Shown: positions 25,383 to 37,118 of the stretch, piece by piece
Layout of the letters: every line of letters begins with the position of its first letter
Numbering within the stretch: the first letter of the stretch is position 1
DNA from: Pithys albifrons albifrons
Lineage: Eukaryota > Chordata > Aves > Passeriformes > Thamnophilidae
Length of the DNA: 64,000 nt
Direction: 5' to 3'
NCBI RefSeq assembly: GCF_047495875.1
Contig: NC_092465.1
Span: forward strand, 12,222,660-12,286,659
Translations under genes and position numbers: made by a program
Notes under the pieces: generated by a model
Told to the model about the DNA's origin: nothing
The model's database searches: none
The model's input: the letters and a program-made list of their open reading frames with translations, nothing else

Positions 25383-26553
25383 GTGAGAGCCCTTGTCCTT
25401 GCAAACAGCAGAGCCCTAAAGACAGCAGGTCATCAATAAGCTGTTGCAGATGTTCAGCAGTTTGAATTATCTGTAACTGTTGTCTTGAAGCAATATGGCA
25501 ACAGAGCCTTTTGTTTGATGTTACTTTTATAGGGACCATTAAAATAAGAAACTTGATTATTTTGAAATTTAATATAGCCATAACCAGAAGAGATTAAAAA
25601 ATGACTGAGAAGTGCATTAAAACTTGGTGGGGTTTGTGCTTTCAAGTTGGTGGTGCTTTTGAAAATCCTGCCAGTAATGACTTTCTCTAAAACAGATCCT
25701 GATACCACAGATTTTCTGGGCTTTTGACTGTGATTGAAATTAGTTTAATAACAGATATATTTTCTGTTAAGAAGTTGCCAGACCTTTAATGTGATCTACC
25801 AGTCTGTGTATTAACTTCTGTTTTGCTTTAATAAGAAATTCTTGCATGTTTTTTTTTTCTCTGAAGGAATATGTTAGTAGAGAATTTAAGAAATTTTTTT
25901 CCTTTCCCGGAGCACTCCCTCCCTATCTTTGCACTTTGATAGGGATAAGTAGACCTTTGTGTGAGCTTGAACTGCAGCATTAGGTTTCTGGGCAGATGGT
26001 CTGCATTCCCTAGTACTTTCTGTGTTAAGTGTCAGAATTGAGAGCAATTTCTACTCATTTTGCTGTGGTATAAATGATTGTACAGGCCAGTGGAAAAATG
26101 ATAAGTTAGATTGCTTACTTGTGCTTGTAACAAGCATAATCAGAATGCTTTAGACAATGTGGAAAACAGCCGTGCAATTAAAATGTTAAATTGCCAGGAT
26201 AATGGTCTGCATATTTTGGAGTCTGGCAAATCATGTCTGAGAAGCTGAATGGCCTGCTGGATTGATGAACCATTTCTCTGGCAATATTTACAGGCCATAC
26301 ATGTTGGGTAGGAAAATTGCAGTTATTGTGGATTGTAGGGAAATGCACATATACTTTCTTTATCCTCAGAGTAGAATCTTCAGGATCACATTAGTGACTA
26401 TTGAACCATTGCTGCAGTGTTTTTAGGTTGAGGCAAATTCAAAACTGCACTAAGCTTGTCTAGAGCAAACAAAAGCAATGTTTGGACCTGTTGTTGTACT
26501 CCTGCCTGTGCATTGCAACATGTTGCTAATCCCTGTCTTCCTGCTTCTGTCAG
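25383..26553 (+). other. CLASP2: CLASP2 intron
   Basis: Donor GTGAGA, acceptor CTGCTTCTGTCAG. Nothing recognised in it. Confidence 0.8.
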
Positions 26554-26660
26554 GGTTCCCCCAGCAATACCCTTGGTCGAACTCCTTCCCGGCACTCCAG
26601 CAGCAGAACCAGCCCCTTAACTTCACCTACCAACTGTTCCCATGGGGGACTGTCTCCAAG
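26554..26660 (+). CDS. CLASP2: CLASP2 window exon 8: Ser-rich linker
   Basis: 107 nt, phase 0 to 2, acceptor CTTCTGTCAG, donor GTAATG. Encodes 'GSPSNTLGRTPSRHSSSRTS' and 'PLTSPTNCSHGGLSP(S)'. Several Ser-Pro/Thr-Pro and Arg-x-x-Ser sites make it a likely phosphorylated, unstructured linker between TOG3 and the C-terminal domain. The split Ser can be completed by the first base of either exon 9 or exon 10 (both T), so exon 9 can be skipped without changing frame or residue. Confidence 0.95.
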
Positions 26661-29600
26661 GTAATGTGGCAGCTAATTAAACTACTTGCAAAATATTAAA
26701 GAATTTCAGCACTTGAGTGTGCATTTGCAGAATATGACTCACTTTGAAAGCAAAAACAAGACAAAAAGGTTACAGTAGATTGCTCCAAAGAAACAGGGTT
26801 TAAACATGGTAATACATGGTTGGTGATTGACTTCAGTGTTCCAGTCCTCATGTTATTTGTGTAATCCTAATGTCTTTTCTTACAATATCCATTTTCTTTC
26901 ATAACTAAGCCTTCTCCAGAATTGCATTTGTAGGGTCAATAAAAATAATATTAAATGGCAGCATTAGAAGTAAGATCCTGTTTAGGTTGCATATATCACA
27001 GAATACAGAATGACTTTCAGGTCAGGGGCTTCAGATTGTGTCTGTTTTTTAGGTGTGCACAGGTATGATCAGTAATTCTTCTGACTAGTACAGTACTTGT
27101 GCAAGTATTAAGTTGTTACCTGGACAAGCTGATTCATGCTAGGAAAGCTTAAAAGCTGCTGCTCTTGTCTGCCTGCCCTCTCCATGGGAGGTCACTTCCC
27201 TATGTTGTGGAAGAGACAGAAGGAAATATGTTGGGTGAGCGCTGCAGTTTGTAGTCCTGTATAGTAATTTACACTGAAATATGTTGATCTACCCTTGTTG
27301 TGACCTGTGAAGCTCTGTGGGGAGGGATGCTTAGATATGTGAGTGAGTTTCCTTGTGTCAGGAAAAGTACAGGCCTTTAGCCTGTAATGAGTAGCTAATT
27401 CCAGCAGCATAGGAGCACATGGGTTTTCCTGAGAAAATTTTGGATATCTAAATATATTTTTGTGACCCCTAAATCTGCTGTAATCTGAAACTAAACTGAG
27501 AGTTTGCAAGCCAAGGTCGAGTTGCCTATTATAAGCTTTTTGCACAAAGGTTTCATTAAGAAATTAAGTGGTAGAGTTTCAGGGGAATGGTTCCAACTAT
27601 GTTGCTTCCTTTTTGACTAGCTTGAGCATTGTTGCCCTGCTGATTTCTGTCACGGGAAATTATTAACTGGGATGTGTCTCCTTGTGGTTATGTTGTGGCT
27701 TTGTTAGCCATATTTGCATGTGGCACTTATTTTATAATTCCACAACCTTTTACCATGCTTTCTGGGTTTTGCCATTGGAACACAACTGTTTTGCCACTTC
27801 ACTCACTGCTTTTCAATTTGTCTTCACCTTCTTCTCACCTCTTGATACCAGAATATGGATTAAAGCATTCAGTGTACATTATTGCCGTTGTTTTGTAACA
27901 TTTTAGATTTAAGAAGTGGAGTTTTTTACCCTGTGTGCTCAAGGAATAGTTAGAGAGGGCACGTAATTCCAGAGCAATGCCATTGTCAAGATCAAAACTG
28001 CTGTGGATAGAGTGGGCCAGGAAATTCCTTTAGAAAGCATCCATTCCTTCAATTTTCTGTGGAATTCTTGGAGATGTTGAATCAAAAATTTAGGTGTCTT
28101 TTCAAGAAGTGTGCCCTGTTTCCTCCTGGATTTAGTTATTCAAGGGTGATGTTTAGAAGTTACTCTTCAGTGGTAGGTGAAGGAGGAAGCTGCTGTTAAA
28201 GCCCTTTAAAATATAGAGGGAAGAAGTTCTACTTTGTTTTGGTGAGTGACCTCTGAGCAGTGACAACAGCTGCAGATTTTTGCTGTTTGTAGGAAAAGCA
28301 GTGGCAGGTAGTGCAGATCAGGGGCAGTAGCTCCTGATGCTCTCCTGGACTGCATCCTTCTTGACAATGTCTTATGTATCACAGATTGATCCTGACTTAC
28401 AAGGGAGAATTAGCTCTGGTTGTCATCCTTTCAGGAAAAAGGCTTCGAAAGATGTGCTAACAGGTTGAGGGAAGTAGGGGACACTGCAGTGTTGTATTTT
28501 TAGGTGTGGGTCCTTTAATGGTCCTGTTTCCACTACAAATGCTCATCATTTACTATTCATCACTGGTATAAAATGTCACTTTTCTGTCTGCAAACTTGGA
28601 ACATAAGCACACCCAGGTCATTCTGATAGCAGTGTAAGAGGATAAAGATGCCCAGTTTCTTTGTGTAGCCCTCCTCTGAAAGTAGGTTTGGCTTTACATT
28701 TTCATGGGACCCACTGCCAAAGGTTTGTAGGGAGGTTGTGTATGCCTCTTGCTTCCCAGAGTGCTCCATGTGCCAGCCCTGCCTACCTTGTCCCTGCCTA
28801 TGTCTTGTACAGGAAACCTGAGTGTACTCAGTGGAAGGATTATCTCCAGTTCTTAATGCCAGCTTTAGTGTTGAAGGTTTTACTTTCCTTTTTTCTTGAT
28901 GCATAGATTGGGAGTCTTATCTAGAGACCTACATGTCTTTGGGGCTGGGATATGTGTGGAAAGGATGTTTGCACCCTGTAGGAATATAAAAAAGCTGCTA
29001 AGCACATCTGGTCTCCCATTTTACTAATGGTTTTTAGACAATATCCTCGATTTTAATCAGCAAGGTTTCAATGGTACAGACTTACTGTATTATGCATGTG
29101 TTCCAGATGACTGATTTTTTAGGGTGTGTGTATCTATGTGTAAGTGTATTTGGGCTCTCTGGATAGATTTTGAATGTTTTGGTTGAACTGCACTCTGCAA
29201 ACAGCTAATTTGCCTGTCCAGATGATAACATCTGCTTAGGTATCCTCTGAAATTAGTGTCTTCAGGAGGGTAACATGCTCTCAGGGCTTTCGACAGAGTC
29301 CTTTTTCCTCCCTTAATTTGCTCCCTCTGGTTCTGCTTCATGACCGCTATCACATATCCACTTCATCTGTGAGTTACTTCTGCATTTGTACCTGATTTTT
29401 TTTTTCCTTGACAGTTTTAGGTTTTGGTGAGAGGAGTTATGGAAGGAAGAGGTGCTTTCTGAGGAGAAGAAAAGCAGGGGAAGGGTACTTGGGAGGACTG
29501 AAAATAATCAGAAAAAAACCCCAGTCTTCAGACTGAAAGGAGTGTTTCCTAGGCAATGCACGAGTGAATTGCTTGAGTTTGTGTTGGACAGAGAAAATAT

Positions 29601-31207
29601 TTTCGAGATTTAGTAAATGATGCTGTGTGACAAAAAGGAAAACACTAAGTTGTGAAGTCCTTTGGTGTAAGAGTACTGTTCTGATTGGTAAATGAACTTA
29701 TGTACCTAGAATTCTGGAGGAATATTTGAAGGAATATCAAATGAGTACATTTAACCTATGGTTTCTGCCATTATTAGTAGTCCAGAAGCCTCTATATAGT
29801 TATAATTATTAAAACCAAACAAAAAACACCTAAAGAAAGAAAAGAATTTAGTCCTTCAAAGATCTCTAGAGGAAATGCATGAAATAAAAGGCTATCAATT
29901 TTATTTGGCTTTATAAGTTTACGTGCTTGCTTTTTCACTGATAATAGAAAACAATATTAAAAATTAAAATTTGACACTTTCAGTATTAAGTTTAGCAAGT
30001 CAAGGCATGGAAACAGAATTAAAATAAGCCTCCGACTTTGTACAATAAGTACAAGCCTGCATTGTTTGGTGGCCATTGTCTGCAGGTAGGTGAGACCTGA
30101 GCTGTGAGACTTCTCATCAGCAGTCTTGGAGTCTGGGTATTTCCATAATAATAGTGGCACGCAATAGCTGTGGGTTCTGACTGCTGTTTAAGGAGTGAAT
30201 TTCTTGGCACTACCCTTCAGAGGAGTTTTCAGCTGGCTTTGCTGCTGTTTGCACTGGAGCAATTCTTGACTTGTTTGCCACTTCTGACCTTACAATATCT
30301 TTCACTTGCATATATTAAAGTACCACATTGCTAGGCAGTGCACTGTGCAATAGAAACAAAGTGGTGTCGTGAATACTCCATCAGTTCAAGCATCTCTATT
30401 TTCATTTAGAACGTGATTTTGAAAATTCATGTGCCATAAAGGGAACAGGACAAAAGCAGAAGTTAGACAAATTGACACAGGGATGGATGTCTTGACTCAA
30501 AGGCACTGGGTGAAACAATAACCCAAAGGGGCTTGTAGAAGTTCAAGGAGAGATCTGAATCAACTCAGAGGGTGGTTTCACCCAGTCTTTCCAGCTTTGT
30601 CTGCCGAGACCTGAGCCAAGTCCCCAGTTTGCATGATACATTTACACTCTAGACTGACTTTCACTTGCTGCATATTTGGATTCAGGTGAAATAGGATCAG
30701 ATCTAAAGCCCTGTGAAAGATTTGCTGATTGTTTAGGGTCTGATTGCAGGCTCTTATTGAGGCACCAGGAGACAGACTTCATGAGGTACCTTCAGGTGTC
30801 TGATAAAACAATTTTCCTTTCTTCAGGGAAATCCTGTTGCTTAGAAAAACCTTCTTAGAGTTTGAATACAGAAGTGTGGTCAGGGATTGGTTACACAGAC
30901 TGTTACAAGAGTTGTTTATAGAGGCTATATCCATTTGTAAAATCCACTGGTTAGCACAAGTAGGGACTGGTTTTTCATGAATCATATAATTATGTTAGAA
31001 ATAAAAATGGAAATGAATAATAAAGGACAAAACAATGACTTGTGAGGCTCAACGGAGTATTCTTGTTTAATTTTGTTTCTATTAATTTTTTTTCTCTCTC
31101 CAAGGCAGCATGACAGCACTAAGCCACTCAGATTATAGTTTCTTTTTTTTTCCTCCCTCTCCTTTCTCTGTTTTTTCTCTCTTTTGTTTCTCCTCTGATC
31201 ACGGCAG
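26661..31207 (+). other. CLASP2: CLASP2 intron upstream of cassette exon
   Basis: Donor GTAATG. Ends in a pyrimidine tract of almost 60 nt (31,139-31,196), then GATCACGGCAG. No other element recognised. Confidence 0.8.
31139..31196 (+). promoter_or_regulatory. Very long pyrimidine tract before cassette exon
   Basis: About 58 nt with only two purines (G near 31,170 and 31,186), rich in TCTT, CTCTC and TTTCT. A second T/C run with CTCTCTCC lies at about 31,085-31,101. CU-rich tracts containing UCUU and CUCUCU are the known binding sites of PTB (PTBP1/2), which represses cassette exons in non-neural cells. Regulation is inferred. Confidence 0.6.
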
Positions 31208-31324
31208 TCGGCTCTGGGGTTGGAGTGCAGATGGGCTGTCGAAGCACCCCCCTCCCCTTTCTCAGCCTAACTCCATCCCCACTGCTCCTTCCCACAAGAC
31301 TTTCAGACGCTCTTACTCTCCCAG
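31208..31324 (+). CDS. CLASP2: CLASP2 window exon 9: 117-nt in-frame cassette exon
   Basis: 117 nt (39 codons), phase 2 to 2, acceptor GATCACGGCAG, donor GTAACA. Encodes '(S)RLWGWSADGLSKHPPPLSQ', 'PNSIPTAPSHKTF' and 'RRSYSP'. The Trp-x-Trp plus Pro-rich composition is unlike its neighbours and matches an insert I recall from longer CLASP2 isoforms. Length divisible by three, identical phases and the identical first base of the next exon make it a good optional exon. The following splice joins Ser-Pro-Ser to Met-Leu-Asp-Tyr. Confidence 0.92.
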
Positions 31325-33093
31325 GTAACAAGCTACCTGTTAAACCAACTTGTCTGAGGTGTCACAATATTATTTACCTTTCACACTGCGGGATTTGTTC
31401 AAATATGGGACTTCCAGAGGTTTTGGCTGGAAAAGGAAAAAAGATGACGCCAGCTTTCAGAGAGCAGAGGTGCTTGCTGCTTGGGGAAGATGGAGCATGC
31501 AAGTGGGGAAAAAAGTGGATTTTTTCAGACTCTTGCACATATTCGGGAAAGTGGCAGGGAGATGATTCACAGTTGGTTTCCAACACAGAACACAGTTACT
31601 GAGCACTTTTGGCAGGCACTGGTTGCACTGTGATACAACAGGCAAGATCTTTCTAATTTGACTTTGCTGTGCGTGTGGTAGACGAGCATTTCCAAATGGC
31701 AGATACAGCTCAGGAGTGACTTCCCATCAAACCTTGCATATATGATTTTAACAGCTGCTTGCACAGTGTGATGGTGGAACATCTTGGAAATCTGTATTAT
31801 TGAATTTAAAATTGGTCTTACCACAAGATTTAGAGGTTATCAATCTCTATTTTCAGCATCTATTCCTTCTCCCATGCCCTCACATTTTGTTCCAATCTGC
31901 ATTCAGATCTTGGATCAGTACACTGGACTAAAGCTGTATACTGGTTTTAATCAAAAAACCCTTTCTCAGTACAAATTTAATTTTTCAGATGCCTCTGAAA
32001 ACTCTTTGGATTTTTTTAAGTTTATACCTTGACAACAGACTATCTGCAGATGTGCTTTCTCACCTGAGGAAGAACTCATATTGTCTTTCCTTGAAACGAG
32101 AAGTTCCTAATGGAAAACTATGGAAAGAAAAGTAAAGAAATCTTAATTTGAGGGCTCAGAATTTGACAACCAGAGAAAATAAAATCCAGTAGTTGATACT
32201 CTATGAATACCTACAGAAGTAAAACTTTAAATTAATGTTCTGACTCTTGTAGGATGCTCAGATATATGTGGAGGAGATCCATGTTGATTTTTTGAGTAAA
32301 ACTAGTTGAGAATATTTTTTCTGCCTTTCATTATCTGACACCAGATATTAGAATTATTTGACATATATTGCAGCCCAGAGCCTGAAAGTGCAAGGAAGTT
32401 AGTTACTGTGTACTGCTTGAAGACACTTAACTGTGAATTACTTACGCATAGTTTGGATTGGAAAGGGAATAACAGTTTATGGAAGTAAAATATATTTCAT
32501 GCAGACTGGAAAACTGCCAAATTGTATCCTGATAAACTTGTAGACAGCTGCATTGATTTTGTGCAGCAGAAGATGGAAAATAATGTTGTGACATCCCTAA
32601 ACACTTCTCATCTCTACTCACTTCTTATTCATCCTGTGCCTTTCCTCTAGTTTTCTGCATGGCTCATAATTTTTTTTCCCTTTTGTGCCTTTTTTTTTCT
32701 GAAAGGTGAGTGTAGTTCCATTTTATTTTTATTCCTTGCATTGTGTTGTCTGTGAAGTATTCCAGTGCACATACTGTCAATAGACATGTGTGTTCACATG
32801 TAGAATTTTCATTCATGTAGAACACAGCCATAATGTGATCTCCTACACAGGCTTAATCTTGACATATGAAATCACTGGATTCTTCAGATTTTTATTAAAA
32901 TACGGGTCTGTGCTTTGATGAACGCATCAGGTTGGTGGCTCTGTTGAGAAGTCGGCTTAGTTGTTTAGCACTTCAGAATCTGTACTTGGATTATTTGTTA
33001 ACAGTGTAGGGCAGAATTCATCACTGAGGAAAGAAGTGATGATTTCAGCAGAAGATTTAGTGTCAGTATATTTGTAATTATTTCTCATCTTTT

Positions 33094-33142
33094 TGCCACG
33101 GATGTAATTGTGTGACCTTGGGTAAGTTGTACCATCTCTTGG
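33094..33142 (+). repeat. MIR SINE fragment
   Basis: TGCCACGGATGTAATTGTGT, then GACCTTGGGTAAGTTGTACC and ATCTCTT, follows the conserved MIR core (TGCCAC...TGTGTGACCTTGGGCAAGTT...CCTCTCTG) over about 48 nt. Identified from memory of the consensus; old and degenerate. Confidence 0.6.
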
Positions 33143-34668
33143 TGTGAGCACACAGGTTCAGTCACATGTTTACCTTCTCAGATGGTGGTTTCATTGCTCA
33201 CTTTTATGTATTTGTATGAAGAACCCTTTAAGATCAACTAACTAAATGTGCTTGAGATCAAATTGTGTATTTTTGAGATCATACGAAGTGAAGATTTTCC
33301 TATTCCTGCCTGATACTTTTCAAGAATCTAAAAACTGCCTTCCCTTCTTGTCTGGAAAGCCATCACAGTGCATTAGTGTTGTTCAGCTGTCTGAAGAGCC
33401 CTAAACAGTTGGACTTCTGTAGGTTTATGAAGAGCTTTTGTTTCCTGGTTTTGGTCTGCTCTTTCAGTAGTTCCTTTCTCCCTGACCTGACAGTGTTTAA
33501 AGCTGGGGAGTTGTTCTTTGGTTCTTTGCCAGAGTACCTGGTGCTGGTGCCTGTGTGAGTGTAGTGCGAGCGCGTTGCTTGGGAGTCAGGGATTAGGGCT
33601 ATTTTCAGAGTGTTCATCTCGGAGGAACTGGGCAGCACCAATCATATTCTCTGTCTGAAGTTCCCAAGTTTCTTCCAGAACAAAATAGTGGTTCTAGATA
33701 TTTAATATCCTACTTCTGGTTCTAGCAAGAACAATAGTTGTGTACCCAGGATTCAGAAGGGATTTTCTGGTTTGATTTCCACTCACCACCACCACCTTAA
33801 AAGGAATTTTTCTTTTGTGGGAAAGGAATGCAATTCTTTATTCAGCCATCCACCTCCAAGCCCATTCTGTCATCCTTCCCAAACTGCTAAGTAGTAGTAG
33901 TAATTCACCACTGTAGGGAGCCACTTCTTGCAATTTATTGACAAACAACTTGATGTAAATGTCTGATTCAGTCTATTTGCTTCTGGCTCTACTGAGGTCT
34001 GAGACTCCACCAGAGAAACTGTTCTCTGTTACTGGGTCTATTAATTCAATTTTCTCTTAGTAAACTGATTGTCATGCAAACTCAACTTATCCTAGATAGA
34101 GCAAAGCCCTGCCAGTAATGCCTTTTTAATTTCCCCAAGCTTGTAGAAGCTTCTCTTTAGTCAGATCTTTTAATATCATCTGCCCTTGCATACAGAGCAT
34201 TTTATAATGGAACTTAATTTTGGAAAACTCCTTATGGAATCCCAAAACCTTTGTGGCTTTATGCTGCTTAGAGATTTCTGAAGAACAGACAGACTACAAG
34301 AAAGCATCAGATTTGAGGCAGAGAATTCCCAATCTTAGGCTCAATACTGAGATACATCTTTTATGAAGGCATTGTGCAAGTGGTTTTGGTTTTACTACTT
34401 TATGAATTAAAGTGGGCCATGTTAGACTGAGGTTTATGTCAAGATACCTTTTCCATTTAAATCTGTCACAGTTTCATATATTATTAAACTTAAATTTAAT
34501 TGATTTCATTTCCAGCAGCTATCACAAACCTTTCACTTCTCATAGTTACTGATTTTATTTTTCCTTTTAATTTACACCACTACCATGCTGGGGATAGGGG
34601 TTTTTGGTTTACAGAATCTTAGCACACTTATTGCTATGGAATGTAAGAAACAGTGGACCTGGTTTCCC

Positions 34669-34722
34669 CCCATTTACAGCAATGTAACACCACTGATTTC
34701 GGTGGAGCATCTCCTAGATTTA
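34669..34722. repeat. Old amniote palindromic repeat fragment
   Basis: ATTTACAGCAATGTAACACC is followed by ACTGATTTCGGTGGAGCATC and TCCTAGATTTA. This matches the common dispersed motif of the form 'TTTACACCAGTGTAA...CCACTGATTTCAGTGGAGTTACTCCTGATTTA'. The family name is not known to me with confidence. Confidence 0.5.
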
Positions 34723-34896
34723 ACTTCTTTTGAGGGGAGACTCAGACCTATACTCTGTCTTGATTCCATCCATGTTTTGTTGCAAGTCACTGTAAGGAAG
34801 GGGACACCAAACCATCTGTCTCCAACTTGTTTTTGTTAACACTCAGAAGCAGATTCCAATTTCCTTTGTAACATTTCATATGCGTTTGGTCTTTAG

Positions 34897-35047
34897 TATG
34901 CTGGATTATGACACGGAGAACCTAAATTCTGATGAAATCTACAGCTCTCTTCGTGGAGTCACAGAAGCGATTGAAAAATTTAGTTTCCGTAGTCAAGAGG
35001 ACCTGAATGAGCCAATCAAACGTGATGGAAAGAAAGACTGTGACATT
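34897..35047 (+). CDS. CLASP2: CLASP2 window exon 10: linker
   Basis: 151 nt, phase 2 to 0, acceptor GGTCTTTAG, donor GTAAGT. Encodes '(S)MLDYDTENLNSDEIYSS', 'LRGVTEAIEKFSFRSQEDLN' and 'EPIKRDGKKDCDI'. 'DYDTEN...EIYSSLRGVTEAI' is a conserved short helical element in both CLASP paralogues within the otherwise variable linker. Confidence 0.96.
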
Positions 35048-36098
35048 GTAAGTATTCAATTTATTAATGTCTCCAGATAGATGACATTTTAAAACATTGT
35101 GATCAAACCCGGCTGTTGATTGTTAGTGTACAAAATCCAGTTATTCCTGCTATATTCTTACAGGCATCTTCTCCTTATTGGCTGTTAACTTCTTACACCC
35201 TAATTATGGGGTCCCACTAGTATAGTCCCTTGCTCCCTTTGAAGTCTAACCTCCTGTGAAATGTGCTCTCTGTGGGCATCCTGTGCAGGATGGAAACAGT
35301 GGTGGTGTCCCTCAGGCTCAGTATGTCTCAAGGATGGCTTATTCATGGAGTGTGTGTAGTCAGGTCTGTAGGGCAAATGTTAGTTCTTAAAATGCATGGG
35401 TGGTTTCCCTCACAGGCTTAGGACCTGTAATCACTCCCAGTGCACAGCTCATATGATATCTTGTGCTGCTTGAGTGGTTACAGAATTATCTCCTATGAGT
35501 GGTGCCATTTGTTTTAATTAAATACACAGCCTGCAAAATTTATGGGAATCTTAAATGATGATCCTTATGGGTCCCTTCCAACTTGAGGTATTTTATGATT
35601 CCATGACAGTTTTGCTTCTTATCTGGTCAAAAAGGTAGATTAAGTTAGCCTTCAAAGCTAAAAGTTCTTGGTCTGAGATATTTTTTGTGACCCTTCTATT
35701 GGTCATTTCATGTTAGCTTGTTAAGCATCACCCAGTCTCCTCTGTCAGTGAGTTGTGAAGTTTCATGAGCAGGGTGTTGCTTTTGCTTCCTTTCCTTTTC
35801 TTAGCAAATTAGTGCTGTTTCCAGAGCTTATGATCTTTGCCAGTTTTTGCTATTTGAGAGATACTAATTTAAATTTAGGAATGTTAGCATAGTGTTATTC
35901 TCTGTCATCAGGAGATATTTTTGAACATTGTAGTTAAACAAAGAGGTGATAATGAAAGTTTTCCTTCTGTATTATGTATGAGTAGTAAGTATAAGTGATT
36001 CTATGCCTCCTTGTGTTGATGGGTGACTTCCAAAAAGGCTGCAGCTTCCACAGAATTTGAGTAGTCTCATATCTTTTTCTCTCTGTTTGATCCCCCAG
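35048..36098 (+). other. CLASP2: CLASP2 intron
   Basis: Donor GTAAGT, acceptor TTTGATCCCCCAG. Carries a CR1 3'-end fragment at 35,553-35,606; nothing else recognised. Confidence 0.8.
35553..35606 (+). mobile_element. CR1 LINE 3'-end fragment
   Basis: ATGATGATCCTTATGGGTCC then CTTCCAACTTGAGGTATTTT and ATGATTCCATGA is the typical 3' tail of avian CR1 elements (GATGATCCTTATGGGTCCCTTCCAACT...ATTCTATGATTC). Only about 50 nt is recognisable, as expected of severe 5' truncation. Confidence 0.8.
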
Positions 36099-36345
36099 GT
36101 GTCTCGAGATGGTGGCCTTGCTCTTCCTTCTGGTGATGTCCGTGGAGGCAGCGACATTGTGGAAGGTGGCAGAATGGCTCTAGATAACAAAACCTCCTTG
36201 CTTAACACGCAGCCTCCCCGCGCCTTCTCAGGGCCACGTGCTCGAGAATATAACCCCTATCCTTACACTGACACCATCAACACCTATGACAAGACTGCCC
36301 TGAAGGAAGCAGTGTTCGATGATGACATGGACCAGCTTCGGGATG
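36099..36345 (+). CDS. CLASP2: CLASP2 window exon 11: linker, acidic end
   Basis: 247 nt, phase 0 to 1, acceptor TGATCCCCCAG. Encodes 'VSRDGGLALPSGDVRGGSDI', 'VEGGRMALDNKTSLLNTQ', 'PPRAFSGPRAREYNPYPYTD', 'TINTYDKTALKEAVFDDDMD' and 'QLRD'. 'YNPYPYTD' and 'VFDDDM' identify CLASP2. The middle Gly-rich part is the least conserved piece of the window protein compared with my memory of mammals. The donor GTTTGT is weak (see findings); reading on into the intron gives 'GLYQHPS' and a stop. Confidence 0.93.
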
Positions 36346-37118
36346 GTTTGTATCAGCATCCCTCATAAAACTGCAGGCAGCTGCTGCTTCCCTTGCTCCT
36401 CGTATATTTGTGTGTGGGTAGTGCTCTCAGATACGTGTCTGCCTGGGCATGTGTTCTGTGTTACTTTGCATCTGAGTTGAGGCTTGGTATGAAATACCCT
36501 TTGTTTTCATGTCCCAGCAGAACCACATCTGTGGCTATTGAGAAAATATTATACTGTAGTTTTGATTTTTGTTTGCCTGAGGTTTCCCTCAATCTAGTCC
36601 CTTAAGCATCCTCGTGCACCTGTAGGGACACTATTTTGGGACCTTCCTGTCTATGACCAGAATGGCTCACTCAGTAGCTTGTTATTGCTGAATGTTGCAC
36701 TTCATTTAAGTGGTGCTACACCTCAACTTTATTCTTTTGCAGTACACTGATGAGTCACTGTACTTTGATCTAAAGGTCACGCATGTGACTGATGGTTTGG
36801 GGTGTGTATGTGTCTGAGAAAAAGCCACAGCAATTCTCATCTTGTAGAAGTAATTGTTGGAACTGGAAGAAATCCAGTTGTCATCTCTTCCTGGTTCATT
36901 AGGAGCCATGTGCAGATTCAAGAGCTGTGTTATGAACTCAGATTAAGTTGTGGGCTAGTCAGACTCTTTTGCCTGCTTGACTGAGACCACTGGGAATTTG
37001 ATGCATTTTTGGGGGGCCCCTTATTACATGCACTTTATTCTGTAGAGGATTAGTAATCTTGGCATCTTTGATCTGTTCCCTGTTTCTCCAAATAATTTGC
37101 TGCCATTTGTCCTAGAAG
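36346..37118 (+). other. CLASP2: CLASP2 intron with tandem acceptor
   Basis: Weak donor GTTTGT and acceptor ...TTTGTCCTAGAAG, where TAG and AAG are both possible splice points. No other element recognised. Confidence 0.8.

Larger units (their letters stand above)
31325..34896 (+). other. CLASP2: CLASP2 intron
   Basis: Donor GTAACA, acceptor TTTGGTCTTTAG. Contains a MIR-like fragment (33,094-33,142), a short CCA run near 33,785, an AGT run near 33,893 and an old palindromic repeat fragment (34,669-34,722). Confidence 0.8.

Noticed and set aside
31225..31602. 125-codon plus-strand frame overlapping the cassette exon
   Set aside because: It is in a different frame from CLASP2 and runs into the intron; the real frame ends at the GTAACA donor at 31,325.
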